This document shows, in pieces, positions 1 to 9,113 of a stretch of DNA of 64,000 bases. A program made the translations under genes and the position numbers. Position 1 is the stretch's first letter, and every line of letters begins with the position of its first letter. Origin of the DNA: Mucilaginibacter sp. CSA2-8R (GTDB taxonomy: Bacteria > Bacteroidota > Bacteroidia > Sphingobacteriales > Sphingobacteriaceae); assembly GCF_038806765.1 (NCBI RefSeq), contig NZ_CP152389.1, positions 4,588,001 through 4,652,000 on the forward strand, in the 5' to 3' direction. Under the pieces are notes generated by a model that saw only the letters and a list, made by a program, of their open reading frames with translations, did not search any database and was not told where the DNA came from.

Positions 1-106
1 TATACCCCTACTGCCCCTAAAAATTTATGCAAACGTTCCCAAAGAAAATAAAAGCTTCGGCTCATCGCCTGCATAATAATCCGGTCATCAAAGCCTGCTA
101 AAATCA
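1..106. other. Non-coding left edge, downstream of the pectinesterase gene
   Basis: No open reading frame is supported here. The stretch lies after the stop codon of the minus-strand pectinesterase. It would be the upstream region of any further minus-strand gene beyond the window. At 29-40 it carries GCAAACGTTCCC, which differs at one base from one arm of the LacI-type operator at 9009-9032; the other arm is not recognisable here. Confidence 0.5.
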
Positions 107-1114
107 TTACTCGGTGCTGCCCGGTTGCCAGTTATCTTTACCAGCCAATACATTTTTTACAGTGTATTGCCTGGCTTCGCGTGCTGTTAACTGCTTAGAC
201 CAGCTTACCCGTTCGCCGGTTTTTGCACCCGGCCCGAAATTTTGATATTCGGCGTAATAAGTTGTTTTTTCTTTATCCGGAAACATCGCATCACCCTTCC
301 ATGGGTTCCAACCTTGCGGAACAATGTGACTACCCATTTCGGTATTGATAAATACCGTTTTGGCATAGGGCCGCCACGGTCGGCCTAAAAACACTTTATT
401 GGCGGCGCTGTCAGTAATCAGTTTACAGTTGAGCAATACAAACCCAAAAGCCTGCCCTTGCGGTGTTGCCGCTGCTGTAATGTAAGAATTAAGCAAACTT
501 TTAATCGTGCAGCGATTAAATACTACAGTAGCTTCTCCAAACAAAAAATCAGTTGTGCCTTCCATATAACAGTCTTCGTACAACTGGCGACTGTTACCAG
601 TAGCCGCATACAGCGTATCCTGGTTGCCTAATAAACGGCATTTTCTAATCACACAACGATCTCCCTCTACATGCAAGGCAACGGCCTGTCCTACGCGTCC
701 GGCTGCATTTTCAATAGTAAGATTTTCGGCCATGAAATCATTACCCTGTACCAGTAACGTGTATGAGGTGTAAGTGCTCATTTTAGCATTACCAAAGGCG
801 TCCTTTCCACCCGGAACCGCCTTGCCCGAATAATCGCTGTTGGTGATGATGGTATTTTCGGCACTCTCGCCAATTAATGAAATTTTGGTTTTCCAGCTCG
901 GAATCACCAGTTTTTCATGGTAGATGCCTTTTTTAATGTGGATGGTTACCCGCCACTGCCCTAAATCACGCACCGCGTTCACCGCTTCCTGTATGGTTTT
1001 GTAATTGCCGCTGCCATCCTGTGCTACGGTAAGTTCTTTGGGCCGGACCGCTTCCTGGGCAAACAGGCACCCTGAAAGCAACAGGCCGACAATAAACAAG
1101 CAAAGCGTTTTCAT
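107..1114 (-). CDS. Pectinesterase (carbohydrate esterase family 8)
   Basis: Removes methyl esters from homogalacturonan, preparing pectin for polygalacturonases. The 335-residue protein is one right-handed beta-helix domain behind an N-terminal export signal. Residues 12-16 (LLSGC) could be a lipobox, but a signal peptidase I site after FA19 is also possible, so it may be surface-anchored or periplasmic. The family's catalytic set is present: Gln143 in GQAVAL, Gln165 and Asp166 in GNQDTL, Asp189 in TTDFLFG, and Arg245 with Trp247 in LGRPW. The length fits bacterial single-domain members. It is the last visible gene of the minus-strand pectin operon, 9 bp after the polygalacturonase, so the two are almost certainly co-transcribed. 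Confidence 0.93.
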   Translation of the reverse strand: MKTLCLFIVGLLLSGCLFAQEAVRPKELTVAQDGSGNYKTIQEAVNAVRDLGQWRVTIHIKKGIYHEKLVIPSWKTKISLIGESAENTIITNSDYSGKAVPGGKDAFGNAKMSTYTSYTLLVQGNDFMAENLTIENAAGRVGQAVALHVEGDRCVIRKCRLLGNQDTLYAATGNSRQLYEDCYMEGTTDFLFGEATVVFNRCTIKSLLNSYITAAATPQGQAFGFVLLNCKLITDSAANKVFLGRPWRPYAKTVFINTEMGSHIVPQGWNPWKGDAMFPDKEKTTYYAEYQNFGPGAKTGERVSWSKQLTAREARQYTVKNVLAGKDNWQPGSTE

Positions 1115-1123
1115 ACAGCTAAT

Positions 1124-2782
1124 TTATTTAGATACGGTTAGTACTTTGCTATCGGCACCGGCTTTAAATTCGGTTTGCTTTGCGGCCTTTGATAAATCCG
1201 AATGTAGCACCTGGATATTACCGGAACGCTTGCCGCCAATACTGAATAGCAGTTGTGTGTTAGCGCCATAACGCAGGTTGTCGAATTTCACATCATTACT
1301 ATTGCGAACGGTAATCAGCGGATTAGCATTAGTGCTCTCTACAAACACATTTTTAAGGTTGATGCCTTTGCCTTCAATAATCTCGATACCGTTTTTAGTT
1401 TTTAGGTTGATATTATCCAGGTTAATGTTTTTAATGCTCATTTCGGGTAAACCGCGAATCAGCAAACCCCTGTCAGCGCCGTTGCAGGCAACGTTGCTGA
1501 CGTAAAAATCGCGAAACTGCGGTGTAGCTTCTGTTACGGGTGGCAAAGCCACATCGGTTACCGACTCATCATCCGTTGGCGACTTGCCCGTGTAATACAT
1601 ATCAAATAGTATAGCACTGGTGATGATATCTTTCATGGCGATATTTTTAATGTAAATTTTTTCTACCACTCCGCCACGGCCGCGGGTGGTTTTAAAACGC
1701 AAACCGATATCGGTACCCATAAATGTACAGTCGGACACAAAGATGTTGCGTGCGCCGCCCGACATTTCGCTGCCTATCACAAAGCCACCATGACCGCGGT
1801 ATACGATGCTGTTTTTAACCACCATATTTTCGGTAGGCATGCCGCGTTTACGGCCTTCTTCATCCCGTCCTGATTTTACGCAAATTCCGTCGTCGCCGGC
1901 ATCAAACGTACTGTTATCAATCAATACATTTTTGCACGACTCTACATCAATAGCATCACCGTTCTGAGCATTCCAGGGATTACGCACTTTAACACCCTGC
2001 AGGGTTAAATCCTGGCACATCAGGGTGTGCAGGCACCAAGCACCCGAATTTTGAAAGGTAGTGTTTTGCAGTAAGATTTTTTTGCAGCTGGTAAGCACCA
2101 GCATATTAGGTCTGAAAAAATCTTTATAAGGCTCATTGGCTGCTGCGCTCGAGCCTGGTTCAATATAACCGGCGCGTGGTGTTTTCATCGCCTTAGCATA
2201 ACTCTCAGACGGATACCACGATCGACCATTTTCGCTTATTACCCCTCCCGAAGCTACTTTGCGTTTCCATTCTTCTTCCGTCAGGCGGTCTTTGCCAATA
2301 GCACGCCAAACCTCACCATTACCGTCAATCACACCTTCGCCGGTAATCCCGATATTGACCAAACCGGTACCCGAAATTGGCGACTCGTTACGGTAGGCTG
2401 CATGGCCTTCCCAGTTACCTTCGATCAGTTTGTACTGGCTTTTATCGGCGGTAAACTGTAAAAGTGCGGCCCGGCTTACATGCAGATTTACATTATTTTT
2501 CAGCTTAACTGGCCCGGTTAGCCATAAGCCGCTGGGCACTAATACTACACCACCACCTTTGGCACTGCAAGCCGCAATAGCATTGTTGATGCTGGCCGTA
2601 TTTAGGGTGATACCATCGGGTTTGGCACCGTACTTTATAATGTTAAACGTGTCTTTTTTAAATACCGGCAGGGCTGCTTTGGGCAAATTTTTCCAGGAAT
2701 ACGACTGGCTTTGAGCCGATGCCGGTACATAGGCACCCAACACTAAGCAGGTAGCCAACACGGCTTGTTTAATATGGAACAT
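1124..2782 (-). CDS. Polygalacturonase / pectin glycoside hydrolase (GH28)
   Basis: Hydrolyses alpha-1,4-linked galacturonic acid in pectin, probably in the periplasm or on the cell surface. The ATG at 2782 is preferred because a classical signal peptide ending PASAQ follows directly; an in-frame TTG at 2809 would add nine residues. GH28 motifs appear in order in the second half: NGDAID, AGDDGICVKSG with the catalytic aspartate pair, GHGGFVIGSE, and RFKTTRGRGG as the RIK-like motif. The protein is about 550 residues and belongs to the pectate lyase-like beta-helix superfamily. It sits between the CE12 esterase and the CE8 pectinesterase, which suggests sequential deacetylation, demethylation and hydrolysis. 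Whether it is exo- or endo-acting, or prefers rhamnogalacturonan, cannot be told from sequence. Confidence 0.93.
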   Translation of the reverse strand: MFHIKQAVLATCLVLGAYVPASAQSQSYSWKNLPKAALPVFKKDTFNIIKYGAKPDGITLNTASINNAIAACSAKGGGVVLVPSGLWLTGPVKLKNNVNLHVSRAALLQFTADKSQYKLIEGNWEGHAAYRNESPISGTGLVNIGITGEGVIDGNGEVWRAIGKDRLTEEEWKRKVASGGVISENGRSWYPSESYAKAMKTPRAGYIEPGSSAAANEPYKDFFRPNMLVLTSCKKILLQNTTFQNSGAWCLHTLMCQDLTLQGVKVRNPWNAQNGDAIDVESCKNVLIDNSTFDAGDDGICVKSGRDEEGRKRGMPTENMVVKNSIVYRGHGGFVIGSEMSGGARNIFVSDCTFMGTDIGLRFKTTRGRGGVVEKIYIKNIAMKDIITSAILFDMYYTGKSPTDDESVTDVALPPVTEATPQFRDFYVSNVACNGADRGLLIRGLPEMSIKNINLDNINLKTKNGIEIIEGKGINLKNVFVESTNANPLITVRNSNDVKFDNLRYGANTQLLFSIGGKRSGNIQVLHSDLSKAAKQTEFKAGADSKVLTVSK

Positions 2783-2869
2783 CAGGTTTATATTAAGAAA
2801 TTTTATCAAAATAATTAGTTATGGGTATACCAATGCTGTGGCATCTTAGCCAAACATTAGCATAAGTTA

Positions 2870-3613
2870 TCAGGACCGCGCTTTGGTGATATGCCCGGCC
2901 AGTTCGAGGTTGAGTTGCTGTAAGCTCTGCAATACCAGTTCGGCCATGCGGCGGGCACCTAATTCGCTAAAGTGAGTATCGTCTTGGTTGCCTTTAGGAT
3001 AATGCGGGTTTTCGCCCGGCTCCAAGTGGTTATACAAAAACTTAGAACTTTCGGGCCCAAGCTTTTGCAATAAAGCCTGGCTTTGGGTATCCAGATCTAT
3101 CAGCGGCACTTTGGCCTCTTTGGCTACATCGCGTACAATTTGTGCGTAAACGGTATGGGTTTGCACAATATGACCGGTGCTGTCAAATTTGCGGCGGGCT
3201 ACCGGAGTAATTAAAACCGGGATAGCCTGCTTGCTTTTAGCTGTCGTGATGAACAGATTTAAGTTTTTACGAAATTCATCTTCGGTAGTAAAGCTCTTTT
3301 TAGTCGGCACTTCATCGTTATGGCCAAACTGGATCAGCAGGTAATCGCCTGCCTTCATGCCCTCGGCTACAGGTTTCCATAAACCTTCGGTCATGAACGT
3401 ACGGGTGCTGCGTCCGTTTTTTGCCCGGTTATCAACCGTAATGGTGGTATCAAAATAATTGGCAAACGGCATTCCCCAACCAGTTTCGGGATAGGCTTTC
3501 TTTTCTTTAACAGCCATGGTAGAATCACCAATCATGTAAACCGTTACCTGGCGGGGCACCGGTTTAAAAGCTACTAAAGACAGGAAAATAATCACTAAAG
3601 TATTACGGATCAT
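2870..3613 (-). CDS. Rhamnogalacturonan acetylesterase-like SGNH hydrolase (CE12)
   Basis: Predicted to remove acetyl groups from rhamnogalacturonan or other pectin. The 247-residue SGNH fold shows all blocks: nucleophile Ser31 in IGDSTM (block I), Gly68 in NGRST (block II), Asn99 in FGHND (block III), and the Asp211-x-x-His214 pair in QDDTHFSE (block V). A short hydrophobic N-terminus (residues 4-16) suggests export. The length matches single-domain RGAE enzymes. It follows susD after a 121-bp gap that contains a hairpin and precedes the GH28 gene, so it belongs to the pectin locus but may be expressed at a lower level than susCD. The exact acetylated substrate is inferred from the neighbours. 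Confidence 0.9.
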   Translation of the reverse strand: MIRNTLVIIFLSLVAFKPVPRQVTVYMIGDSTMAVKEKKAYPETGWGMPFANYFDTTITVDNRAKNGRSTRTFMTEGLWKPVAEGMKAGDYLLIQFGHNDEVPTKKSFTTEDEFRKNLNLFITTAKSKQAIPVLITPVARRKFDSTGHIVQTHTVYAQIVRDVAKEAKVPLIDLDTQSQALLQKLGPESSKFLYNHLEPGENPHYPKGNQDDTHFSELGARRMAELVLQSLQQLNLELAGHITKARS

Positions 3614-3691
3614 AGCAGGTAGATGATATGCAGAATTTTAGAATGCAGTTAAAATGATTGCTATTTACTACAAAAACAGCTTTAATAAAAT

Positions 3692-3722
3692 AAGGAGCAA
3701 AGCTTTAGCCGCTTTACTCCTT
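3692..3722 (-). terminator. Hairpin between susD and the CE12 gene, possible attenuating terminator
   Basis: A 12-bp stem (3692-3703 with 3711-3722, one G-U wobble in the minus-strand RNA) encloses a 7-nt loop. On the minus strand it is followed by the T-rich run TTATTTTATT. It lies 12 nt after the susD stop. Its place inside an otherwise co-directional locus suggests partial termination or stabilisation of the susCD message. Confidence 0.7.
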
Positions 3723-3734
3723 AAAATGTTACAA

Positions 3735-5555
3735 TTAATAACCGGGGTTTTGCTTAAGCCGGCCACCATAGGTATCTAATATGGCGGTGGTGTAAGGGAA
3801 CAACTCGCTCTTATTAGGCGTAAAGAAACGGGCTATACCATCCTGCAACGGCAGGTTATCTATAGATGCACCGGATATAGTACCGGTTGATGATACGGAA
3901 AATACCAAATGCTGACGCCAGTCGGTACGTGTCCAGCCGGTTGTAGGCGACGGAACAGCCGTGGTGGTGAAAGGATTGGCAGCAAAGTATTGAATTTCTT
4001 CGCCGTTATTTTTCCAATAGATGTATTGAGGCACGTTGGCATATTGGCCCACATTATCCCTGATCTGGGTAATTTTCAACCGCGCGTCAGCAATCTTGGT
4101 TCCTAACAGGTTCCAGCGTATCAGGTCATACTTGCGGATGCCCTCACCGCCAAACTCCAGGTAGCGTTCGTTTACAATAGCATCAAAAAAACCGGCTTTA
4201 TCGCTTGGTGTTATGCCAATAGCTGTTTCGTTACCTTTAAATCCTCTTTTGCGCACTTCTTCAAACGCGGCTTTAGCCTCGGCCGATGGTGCACCTTTAA
4301 CTTCGTTATCCGCCTCGGCAAACATCAGCAGTACATCCGCAAAACGGATAAGCGGCCAGTTATAGCCTACGTTTAATACCGTTCCGGGCAGTAAAGGCAC
4401 GCGCCAGTCTCTTCTAAACTTACCATCGGTCAGCTCGCCCAGGCGGCGTAAGCTTTTAAGGTTGGTAGCGCCTATGGAGTATACCGGCACGCTTACATCG
4501 CGGCGGGTATCTAACGGGTTAAAGGCGTAAAAGAAGTTGGGTAGCATCATTACACCACCACCACCGGTACCATACCTTGATGCCGCATTAATAACAGGAC
4601 CATCGTAGTTGGCCATGCGGCTATCGGACACGCTATTACCACCGCCAGCGCCTACTTCAAAAATAATTTCGCCTACTGGGTCGGGGGTAAAGGTAGAGAT
4701 GTACTTTTTCCACACGTCCTCGTAAACCGGGTTTAAGGTATGCTGCCCTCTGTTGGCCATTAAATCGGCACACTCATCGCGACAAATGGTATAATACTTT
4801 AGGTAGTCAGACCGGCGCTCCATCAGTTTGGTGTCGGTGCGTAATGAGTAACCGCCTCTGAATAAGGCAATCTTAGCTCTCAGCGCTTTAGCTGCGCCTT
4901 TGGTGATACGCTCGTTACGTGCAGTTTCGGTGCGCCAAGGCAACAAGGTTTGGGCCAGTGCCAGGTCATCAATCAAATGGTCGTAAGTGGCATCGCGATT
5001 AGCCGCTGGTATAAACAGGTCGGGCTGTTTGTACGACGGGATGAACGGCGCAGGTACATCACCCCAGTTTCTTACCAGTTCGAACAGGTACTGCGCACGA
5101 AGTGTTAATGCCTCGCCATACAAGCGCCGCAGTTCTTTTTTGTCGGCATCCGAACCACTATTATAAGCAGTCATTTGCGGTATCTGGTCAATACATAAGT
5201 TTGCCTTCTCTACCCCGCGGTATAACTGGTTGAATGGATTGGTTAACTCAGTGTTGGAGGTTTGCAACTGGTAACGGCCAATACCCCGCCTACCATTATC
5301 AATAGACCCGCTTACAATACCCTCGTCCGAATCGTAAGGGTAATACAAGCTGATACGGATGCCATAGCCATTATCGCCCGAAAGCTCATCATATACACCG
5401 ATTAGAGCGGTGGTAGCATTTGATACGTTTGAAAATGCCTGATCGAGGCTATATTGCGATTGCGGTTCAACCTCGGTAAACTTTTTACAGCCACTGTACG
5501 ATACAGCGCTAACAAAAGCGGCAACAGCAATTAATGTCTTATTATAGAATTTCAT
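3735..5555 (-). CDS. SusD/RagB-family outer-membrane glycan-binding lipoprotein
   Basis: Surface lipoprotein that caps the SusC-type transporter and binds oligosaccharide before import. The signal sequence ends in a lipobox around SYSGC, with Cys23 as the lipidated residue, followed by KK. At 606 residues it fits the SusD family, which has an N-terminal TPR-like domain (SusD-like) and a RagB C-terminal domain; the motif EIIFEVG and the region around RFADVLLMFAEADNEV are typical. The start lies 24 bp after the susC stop, so the pair is translated from one message. The pectinolytic neighbours make pectic oligosaccharides the likely ligand; this is inference, since SusD sequence alone does not reveal specificity. 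Confidence 0.95.
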   Translation of the reverse strand: MKFYNKTLIAVAAFVSAVSYSGCKKFTEVEPQSQYSLDQAFSNVSNATTALIGVYDELSGDNGYGIRISLYYPYDSDEGIVSGSIDNGRRGIGRYQLQTSNTELTNPFNQLYRGVEKANLCIDQIPQMTAYNSGSDADKKELRRLYGEALTLRAQYLFELVRNWGDVPAPFIPSYKQPDLFIPAANRDATYDHLIDDLALAQTLLPWRTETARNERITKGAAKALRAKIALFRGGYSLRTDTKLMERRSDYLKYYTICRDECADLMANRGQHTLNPVYEDVWKKYISTFTPDPVGEIIFEVGAGGGNSVSDSRMANYDGPVINAASRYGTGGGGVMMLPNFFYAFNPLDTRRDVSVPVYSIGATNLKSLRRLGELTDGKFRRDWRVPLLPGTVLNVGYNWPLIRFADVLLMFAEADNEVKGAPSAEAKAAFEEVRKRGFKGNETAIGITPSDKAGFFDAIVNERYLEFGGEGIRKYDLIRWNLLGTKIADARLKITQIRDNVGQYANVPQYIYWKNNGEEIQYFAANPFTTTAVPSPTTGWTRTDWRQHLVFSVSSTGTISGASIDNLPLQDGIARFFTPNKSELFPYTTAILDTYGGRLKQNPGY

Positions 5556-5579
5556 CTCTTTCTCTGGTTTAAGTACTGT

Positions 5580-8500
5580 TTAGAAGGTAATGTTAGTTCC
5601 GAAAGTGTACAGGCGCGCACGCGGATAGCCTGCAAAATCAACACCCTGAGTTAACGGGTCAGTACGGCGGGTACTGATTTCCGGATCGTAACCGGTGTAG
5701 CTGGTTACCACAGCCAGGTTATTAACCGTGGCATAAAAACGCACGTTAGATATACCTACCCGGTTTACCAGTTTTTTAGGCATGGTATAACCCAGAGTCA
5801 CGTTGTTGATACGCAAAAATGAACCGTTCTCTACCGCATATGAATGCAGGTAGAAACGCTGGTTACGCACCGGCGACCATATTTTAGCGTTAGCATTTAA
5901 TGCACCCAGTTCTGCCGGGTCGGTAACCACTACACCTGCACTATTGATGTTGGTGAAGCGGTCTTTCATTACGTTCAGCATGTTCAGGTTTAAGAAGCTT
6001 CCGTCTGTCCATTCCAGTTTATTGGCATTATACACATCGTTGCCGTAAACAAAATTTACAAACACACTCATATCAAAATTTTTGTAAGCAAACTGGTTGT
6101 TCCAGCCGCCGGTAAACTTAGGGTTGGCGTTACCAATGATGGTACGATCTTTATCCAGCGTAACCTGGCCATCACCATCAATATCTTTTAATTTGATGGT
6201 ACCTGGCTGCGGTGCACCAAAAACAGATATATCACTTGGTACTCCCGATTTTAAAGTATACACGCCGTTGGCATAATTAAAATCTTCAATCTTGTAATAA
6301 CCATCGGTTACAAAGCCATACATCTGCCCTACCGGCTTACCTACCTGTACAATAAAGTCGTCGGCACCGTCAGACCCCTGCCAGCCCGAGCTGCGGGTTT
6401 GCTGGCTTACCGTACCTAAGCTTAATACTTTGTTGCGGTTAAAGGCAATATTGAAGTTGCTGGTCCAGGTAAAATTTTTACCACGGATGGGTGTACCATT
6501 TAATTGAAGCTCTATACCCTTGTTAGAGGTTGACCCAATGTTTTGCAACTGACCACTGCTGTAACCGGTAGTTTGCGGAATGGCCGCTAATAGCAATAAA
6601 TCTTTGCCTGTATTGTTGTAGAAATCGGCGGTGAACTGGAGTCTGTCTTTTAGGAAAGATAAATCCAGGCCGATGTTTTTAGAGACATTGCGCTCCCAAC
6701 GCAAGTTTGGGTTAGCCAATGCTGCTGTTGTAAAGCCTGGTAAAATAGTATGGTTAAGTGCATACTCGCCAGTTGAATTATATAGTTGCAGATATAACAA
6801 ATCGCCGATACGGTTATTACCGGCAACACCATAACCGGCTCTGATTTTGGCATCGTTAATAAAAGACAGCTTTTTCATAAAGCCGGCCTCAGAGAAACGG
6901 TACGCTAACGTTCCGGACGGGAACACCAGCAAGCCATTTTCGGGTGCAAATTTTGACGAGCGGTCGCCACGTACGGTTACCGATGCCAGCAGGTTTTTAT
7001 CATAAGCGTAGCTCACCCGGCCAAACAACGAGAAGATGCGGTTAGGTGGTGCAATGGTAGTAGTTGGCCTTGGCTGCACCGAACCCGAAGGCGGCGAACC
7101 GAGGCTCATGTTAGCTAAGGCTCCCTGCGGGCTAATATCTGCAGGGAAATAACGGGTTTCTACCGTACCTGCGTTACTACGGAACTCATAAATTTCCTGG
7201 CCTAACAACACGCTGATGTCATGATGCTTGGCAATGCCATTATTGATATACTGCAGCGTATTACTGTTGTTAATGGTGATATTTTGCTGTGTAGCAATAG
7301 AAGCCAGGGGCAGCGAAGCAAAGTTGCGGGCGGTAGGCGTAATTTTGCTGTAAAACAGCTCTTGCCTTAAATTAGCATTATCAAAACCACCGGTACTCCT
7401 AAAGCTTAGATTTTTGGTGATCTGAAAATTTAGATACCCGCTCAGGTTAAGGTCGGTGGATGGCGACCTGCGATACTCGGCTTGGGTTAAGATAACCGGG
7501 TTTTGTATCTGGTTTGAGTTTAAGTAATAATCCTCATCAAACGAATCAGAAGTAGGCACGGTAGGTAAATCGAGCGGGCGATACACGATGGTATGGCGTA
7601 AGCGGTTGGTGGTTCGGGTACCGGTATTGGTAGTACCTGCACCACGAATTACCTGATCGGTATAACGCATAGTAACACCTACTTTAAGCTTGCTTGAAGC
7701 CTGGTGGTCGAGCCTGAAGTTAGTTAAATAACGCTTAAAGCCAGACTGCAGCTGAATGCCCGCTTCGTTATTGGCCGTTAAACTTAAGTTGAACGTAGTT
7801 TTAGCATCACCACCACTAACAGAAACGTTATGCTGCTGAAAAGCGGCTGTACGGCCAAAAACCTGCTCCTGCCAGTTCAAGAACGGATAGTTTTTGTAAA
7901 CCTGCAAGGTATCAAAGGTGCTGCCGTACTGCTTGGCAAAATTATCGCGGTCGGTTTGGCTGGAGCGCGATCTTTCATACTGCCATACTACATAATCATA
8001 GGGGTTGAGTACATCCATCGTTTTAGAAAGCTTACGGAAACCCAGAGAGCCATTATAAGACACTACTGTTTTACCCGAGCGGCCCCCTTTAGTGGTAATA
8101 ATTACCACGCCATTAGCACCGCGTGCACCATAAATGGCCGTAGTAGATGCGTCTTTTAACACATCTACCGAGGCAATATCCTGCGGAGAGATGACGTTAA
8201 GGGCATTTTCTACCTGAATACCATCAACAATGTAGATAGGCGAGTTATCCTGCGTAATAGAGCTACCGCCTCTTACACGTATAACCACATCGGCACCCGG
8301 TGCACCTTCAGATGTAGTTACCTGCACACCGGCCAGCTTACCGGTTAAAGCTTCGGCCGCGTTGGAGAGCGGAATGTCTTTTAACTGCTTAGCACCTACC
8401 GAAGATACCGACCCGGTTAAATCGCGGCGGCGTACAGACTCGTAACCCACTACAACTACCTCATTTAGCTGACTGGCGTCATCGCCCTGCATGGTGATGT

Positions 8501-8774
8501 TTAATTGGGTACGGTTATTGACGGCTATTTCCTGGTTTTTATATCCAATATAGCGCACAACTAAAACCGGGTTGCCGGTTTCGGGCACGTTGATTTTATA
8601 ACTGCCGTTTACATCGGTACTAGCGCCAATAGTGGTTCCTTTTACCAGCAAACTTACCCCAATCAGGGGTTCGCCGCTTTTGTCTACAACTTTGCCAGTT
8701 ACCGAGCGAGTTTGCGCCCATGCCGTACCGGAAAGCAGTAAAAACATGAAAATTTGAAGTAATTGTTTATTCAT
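5580..8774 (-). CDS. SusC/RagA-family TonB-dependent outer-membrane transporter
   Basis: Imports oligosaccharides across the outer membrane using TonB energy. Domain order in the 1064 residues: a signal peptide ending TAWA20, a carboxypeptidase-regulatory-like beta-sandwich (about 24-95, including GEPLIGVSLLVKGT), a TonB-box-like stretch LNEVVVVGYE, a plug domain with the SusC signatures SPIYIVDG and LKDASTTAIYGARGANG, then a 22-strand-type barrel ending in ARLYTFGTNITF. No extra sigma-regulator (STN) domain is present, so anti-sigma signalling is not expected. It is the first gene of the minus-strand pectin operon. It faces a divergent LacI regulator across a 339-bp intergenic region with a strong palindrome, which suggests substrate-dependent repression or activation. 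Confidence 0.96.
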   Translation of the reverse strand: MNKQLLQIFMFLLLSGTAWAQTRSVTGKVVDKSGEPLIGVSLLVKGTTIGASTDVNGSYKINVPETGNPVLVVRYIGYKNQEIAVNNRTQLNITMQGDDASQLNEVVVVGYESVRRRDLTGSVSSVGAKQLKDIPLSNAAEALTGKLAGVQVTTSEGAPGADVVIRVRGGSSITQDNSPIYIVDGIQVENALNVISPQDIASVDVLKDASTTAIYGARGANGVVIITTKGGRSGKTVVSYNGSLGFRKLSKTMDVLNPYDYVVWQYERSRSSQTDRDNFAKQYGSTFDTLQVYKNYPFLNWQEQVFGRTAAFQQHNVSVSGGDAKTTFNLSLTANNEAGIQLQSGFKRYLTNFRLDHQASSKLKVGVTMRYTDQVIRGAGTTNTGTRTTNRLRHTIVYRPLDLPTVPTSDSFDEDYYLNSNQIQNPVILTQAEYRRSPSTDLNLSGYLNFQITKNLSFRSTGGFDNANLRQELFYSKITPTARNFASLPLASIATQQNITINNSNTLQYINNGIAKHHDISVLLGQEIYEFRSNAGTVETRYFPADISPQGALANMSLGSPPSGSVQPRPTTTIAPPNRIFSLFGRVSYAYDKNLLASVTVRGDRSSKFAPENGLLVFPSGTLAYRFSEAGFMKKLSFINDAKIRAGYGVAGNNRIGDLLYLQLYNSTGEYALNHTILPGFTTAALANPNLRWERNVSKNIGLDLSFLKDRLQFTADFYNNTGKDLLLLAAIPQTTGYSSGQLQNIGSTSNKGIELQLNGTPIRGKNFTWTSNFNIAFNRNKVLSLGTVSQQTRSSGWQGSDGADDFIVQVGKPVGQMYGFVTDGYYKIEDFNYANGVYTLKSGVPSDISVFGAPQPGTIKLKDIDGDGQVTLDKDRTIIGNANPKFTGGWNNQFAYKNFDMSVFVNFVYGNDVYNANKLEWTDGSFLNLNMLNVMKDRFTNINSAGVVVTDPAELGALNANAKIWSPVRNQRFYLHSYAVENGSFLRINNVTLGYTMPKKLVNRVGISNVRFYATVNNLAVVTSYTGYDPEISTRRTDPLTQGVDFAGYPRARLYTFGTNITF

Positions 8775-9113
8775 AATTTAATTGGTTTCGGTGTGTTGTT
8801 GGCTAAATACCACTCACAGCAAAATGCAAAGCATTAAGCGGTGACAGCATTAATTTTCTCTCTTTAAAAACTTAAAAAGCGAACGACAAAAAATAATTGG
8901 TTATTAAAGATCGCCCAGTGGTTTATAAAACTGGTTGGTTTTGCAATCGGTTACACAAGATTAGAGACTTAGATTAAATAAACAAAGCATATGGAGTACA
9001 AAAAACATGCAATCGTTCCCGGAAACGATTGCAGTAAATACACAATGGTAATTTCCTTTTACGACAATTAAATAGGTTTTTACAAATTATAAGCCTATTT
9101 TTAAACACCCATT
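8775..9113. promoter_or_regulatory. Divergent control region between susC and the LacI regulator
   Basis: This 339-bp stretch has no gene. It must hold the promoters for the leftward pectin operon and the rightward regulator. Besides the operator at 9009-9032 it contains a partial half-site GCAATCGGTT at 8943-8952 and a short inverted pair AATAGG / CCTATT around 9071-9104 just before the regulator start. No perfect TAnnTTTG box was found for susC; TATTTTTTG, with one extra spacer base, occurs on the minus strand near 8889-8900. Confidence 0.6.
9009..9032. promoter_or_regulatory. LacI-family operator palindrome
   Basis: A 24-bp inverted repeat with arms GCAATCGTT and AACGATTGC around the core CCCGGA. 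Only one symmetric pair of positions breaks perfect two-fold symmetry. The centre is a CG step, the feature that LacI-family hinge helices recognise. It lies about 82 bp upstream of the regulator's ATG and about 235 bp from the susC start. The natural inference is that the adjacent LacI-type protein binds it to control both transcription units. Confidence 0.75.
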
